Below are positions 15,252 to 17,272 of a DNA stretch of 17,272 nucleotides, piece by piece (within the stretch, counting starts at the first letter, position 1; each line of letters starts with the position of its first letter). The notes under the pieces are model-generated. The model did no database searches and was not told the origin of the DNA. It saw nothing but the letters and a program-made list of their open reading frames with translations. The translations under genes were made by a program, and so were the position numbers. Source of the stretch: Spirogloea muscicola (taxonomy: Eukaryota; Streptophyta; Zygnematophyceae; Spirogloeales; Spirogloeaceae). The DNA lies in contig WELB01000085.1 of the NCBI GenBank assembly GCA_009602725.1, positions 427,141 to 444,412 of the forward strand, written 5' to 3'.

Positions 15252-16449
15252 GTACGCAGCCATGAGCATTGAAGACTACCAAGAACGTCTTTGTATCGAC
15301 AGCCAAGAGCAATCAAACTTGAAGTAGTAAAGGGTCATTGCATTCTCAACAGAGCGGCAGCGAATTATGAACTTAAGTTAGCAGTTTAGCAAGCGACAGA
15401 AGCAACCTCAAAACCACTTGAACGTCAACAGTGGCCTCCCTGTTGCTACAACCTTCAGTGCGACATCGGCCCCTTACACACACTGTCCTGCCTGCTTGTA
15501 ATGGTGGTCATGGGGAACACTGGCATCGTGGCTTGAGACAGAACGTGTTTCTGCACTGTGCTCCGTGTGACCGATACAGGGCCTTTCAGGCTTCTGTTGC
15601 GGTCTTGTACGTCTTGTACTGCTTTACCTGAAGTATGCCAAGGCTGAGGACATGGGAACTGGCCCAGGGAGGATTCTCCTTCTTCAGCGTTGTCAGCCCT
15701 TAATTTAGCGATACTGCAGTGCATGCTTTCTTCTTTCTTCCTGCTTTCTTATATCAGCAATCACCAATAAATTGTCCACCATAGTCACAGCTGCACTGTG
15801 ACTATGGTTGGTGCACCAGTGGACTCAAAGCGCGGCCCAACCGGTTGACCTCCATCTGTGCAGTTGTCCCACTGCCTACTACAGCTACCCAGTCGCCACA
15901 ATCTGCTGCTATTTTGTTGACGGAGTGTAGTTCCTAAGGATCTCCTGGCAGTATTGTTGCTAGTCAACTTGCTTACTCTTTCATTGGTAGCACTTACAAG
16001 TGCAGCACAATTTAAGGTCGCAGCCGTCTATGATGTATCTTCCTTTTCCTGTGAGTTTCGCTCTCATTAGCTTGCAGCCACACACATTTCTGCTCCCGGC
16101 TGAGTGCTCGCACCTGGATCAGAAGCTGGCCACCCTTGCTGATATTGACCATGTATGCAGGAACACCCGCACAGTAGTCCCGCTCTGTAAGAGCAGCAAG
16201 TGCCTTCCAGACCTTCGGCAGTAAGGTGCAATACACAAGAGCACGTTGCACGTTGCAAATATTTGCAACTCTGTTACGTTTTCAGCGTGGTCAAGACAGG
16301 AGAAGACAACAAGGGATACACATGAGAGCATGTGACCTTCTTTGAGCGTATCCTCCTTGGGCCTGCAGGTCCCAAGCTAAGCATGCAGGTTTTTAACTTT
16401 CACACAAGTTCCTACAGAATTGTAATTTCCCCTTACTTCAGGCTTCTGA
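15252..16449. other. Region without a firm gene; possible minus-strand exons
   Basis: Protein-like minus-strand stretches occur at about 15637-15725 (MHCSIAKLRADNAEEGESSL, ending at a GTAAAG donor), 15785-15967 (ending TDGGQPVGPRFESTGAPTIV and a stop inside a hairpin) and 16106-16251 (KVWKALAALTERDYCAGVPA, then YMVNISKGGQLLIQ before a GTGCGA donor). They may be exons of one minus-strand gene, possibly the one ending at 14420, but phases could not be connected. Confidence 0.3.
15779..15807. repeat. Perfect 12-bp-stem hairpin
   Basis: CCATAGTCACAG (15779-15790), loop CTGCA, CTGTGACTATGG (15796-15807). On the minus strand it overlaps the stop codon of a candidate exon, so it could act at an mRNA 3' end, but nothing else supports that. 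Confidence 0.9.
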
Positions 16450-16467
16450 CCTGATGGTCAGAAGCCT
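16440..16467. repeat. Perfect 12-bp-stem hairpin
   Basis: AGGCTTCTGACC (16440-16451), loop TGAT, GGTCAGAAGCCT (16456-16467). It lies at the start of the open plus-strand stretch 16450-16767. Confidence 0.9.
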
Positions 16468-16767
16468 CCCAAACGCGACTATGCCTCTGGGCTGTGTCGC
16501 CCTAGGCCCCGTGAGGCGTTCCAGGCTTTTCAGCTTCATGACGACCACCTTCGCCTGCCGACTGAGGCCGTTGATCAAGATGCTGATTCATCAAACGTAC
16601 CACTTGCATCAAATGGAAGTGGTCCGCTGACGCTGCTGGCCCTTGCCAGCAGCGTTACCATGACGCCAGCTTTGCTCAGCCCCCAAAGAAAGACATCAAC
16701 TTGGCCGTGCCATACATGCTCAAGTGCTGTTCTCCTTCAGTCTCATTTAGTCATCCATCTCATGTAA
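16450..16767 (+). CDS. Open stretch of 105 codons, possible exon, unidentified
   Basis: The plus-strand frame is open between a TGA at 16447-16449 and a TAA at 16765-16767. It reads KPPKRDYASGLCRPRPREAF, QAFQLHDDHLRLPTEAVDQD, then ADSSNVPLASNGSG. The first half looks like real protein; the end is serine/threonine-rich and less convincing. It has no early ATG, so it would be an internal or 3' exon or a mobile-element piece. A GTCAG|AAG acceptor at 16461 is possible. A second frame is also open here (MVRSLPNATMPLGCVALGPV, from 16454). Confidence 0.25.
   Translation, partial: PDGQKPPKRDYASGLCRPRPREAFQAFQLHDDHLRLPTEAVDQDADSSNVPLASNGSGPLTLLALASSVTMTPALLSPQRKTSTWPCHTCSSAVLLQSHLVIHLM
16630..16655. 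repeat. Perfect 11-bp-stem hairpin
   Basis: ACGCTGCTGGC (16630-16640), loop CCTT, GCCAGCAGCGT (16645-16655), inside the open stretch 16450-16767. Confidence 0.9.
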
Positions 16768-16827
16768 CCGAGTATCTCTCAGCAAATGCACTTTTTGAAG
16801 CTGTTACTCCAGACGCAGCATAACGGC

Positions 16828-17066
16828 TGTTGAATATTGTAATATGTTGAATCGGCGGGTCGGGGTGGGTGACCATCCCGCCGGTCTATTGGGCCCTGAG
16901 AGTCTCCCCTGGATAAGGGAGGCCTCGGGCACCCGTCGTGCTTACTCTCCACATCTGAGGCCACGCGGTACGCCCGTGCGCCCTAGCCAGGCTGCCACCC
17001 ACCTTGGGTGAGGGCGGAGCCTGTGCTGTCTGACTGTCTGTCTGAGATCCAAGTCTGTCTACCACC
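16828..17066 (+). promoter_or_regulatory. Structured GC-rich leader before the right-edge ORF, possible LTR
   Basis: Starts with TGTTGAATATTGTAATATG, an LTR-like TGTTG end, and then becomes GC-rich with several stems: CGGCGGG (16853-16859) with CCCGCCG (16877-16883), and CACCCA with TGGGTG near 16997-17010. CTGTCTGACTGTCTGTCTG follows at about 17025-17043. A long structured leader before an Arg/Gly-rich ORF fits the 5' end of an LTR retrotransposon, but the matching LTR and the pol genes lie outside the window. Confidence 0.3.
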
Positions 17067-17272
17067 ATGAGTACATCTGCGTCTGAGTCACTGCGACGAG
17101 GTCGCTCTGCTGGGCCGCCGTCTCAACGAGGGCCACCGCCTCAACGAGGCCGATCTGCTGGACCTGGAGGACGCTCAGTGGAGGAGCAAGACTGGAGAGA
17201 CACAGATGCTGAGCGAGCCGTGTACAACACAGGTCAGGTGCAAGAGCGCGCAGCACAGGACGGTTTTCAGGC
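17067..17272 (+). CDS. Arg/Gly/Ser-rich protein N-terminus, runs off right edge (possible gag)
   Basis: From the ATG at 17067 the frame stays open to the edge (68 codons): MSTSASESLRRGRSAGPPSQ, then RGPPPQRGRSAGPGGRSVEE, then QDWRDTDAERAVYNTGQVQE. RGRSAGP occurs twice through a short internal duplication of the DNA (TCTCAACGAGG-type units at about 17122-17150). The basic, disordered start followed by an acidic helical part would suit a gag-like or RNA-binding protein. No defining domain is in view. Confidence 0.45.
   Translation, partial: MSTSASESLRRGRSAGPPSQRGPPPQRGRSAGPGGRSVEEQDWRDTDAERAVYNTGQVQERAAQDGFQ

Noticed and set aside
16884-16900. TATTGGGCCC resembling a half-tRNA primer-binding site of copia elements
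   Set aside because: The match is short and imperfect, and its place would make the LTR only about 60 bp long; the second LTR is not in the window.
16853-17010. HDV-like or hammerhead ribozyme in the structured leader
   Set aside because: Stems exist, but the conserved ribozyme core sequences (for example CTGATGA...GAAA for hammerhead) were not found.

Overview
The window looks like nuclear DNA of a green alga, probably a chlorophyte. The evidence is GC-rich coding sequence with high third-position GC, genes split by short GT-AG introns (about 100-320 nt), CGG/CCG microsatellites around start codons, plant-like versions of conserved eukaryotic proteins, and remnants of retroelements. No operons, Shine-Dalgarno sites, CRISPR arrays or recognisable rRNA/tRNA genes were seen. 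The species cannot be fixed from this sequence.

Layout. (1) 1-852: two minus-strand non-LTR retrotransposon pieces, a reverse-transcriptase fragment running off the left edge and a separate C-terminal tail. (2) 1127-3693, plus: a seven-exon TRM11/TRMT11 gene (tRNA guanosine-10 N2-methyltransferase), every exon junction of which can be phased. (3) 3996 to about 6631, plus: an augmin subunit 6 gene (HAUS6/AUG6). A single N at 4126 stands for a real assembly gap that has removed a conserved exon segment. (4) About 6716-8112: an unidentified candidate minus-strand gene converging on HAUS6. (5) About 8400-12400: a repeat-rich, gene-poor island. Its main content is at least five degenerate copies, on both strands, of one unit with conserved peptide blocks in fixed order (P-E-A-A-A, then Q-A-H, then E-A-G-L, then T-P-C-K-P-L-K). 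Small hairpin repeats, a flipped 31-bp block and a perfect 17-bp-stem palindrome also lie here. (6) 12730-14190, plus: a three-exon membrane-anchored SAM-dependent methyltransferase resembling the sugar O-methyltransferases MycE/TylF. (7) 14420-14895, minus: two phase-compatible 3' exons of an unidentified gene that converges on the methyltransferase. (8) 14936-16827: possible exons of uncertain strand, plus three strong hairpins. (9) 16828-17272: a structured GC-rich leader and the start of an Arg/Gly-rich open frame that runs off the right edge, possibly the start of a mobile element.

The identified genes are unrelated housekeeping or cell-wall functions (tRNA modification, spindle microtubule nucleation, probable secretory-pathway glycan methylation). 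They share orientation but nothing suggests co-regulation beyond close spacing (302 bp between TRM11 and HAUS6). The least explained part is the modular repeat family at 8.5-12.4 kb. All family assignments come from reading motifs; no database search was possible.
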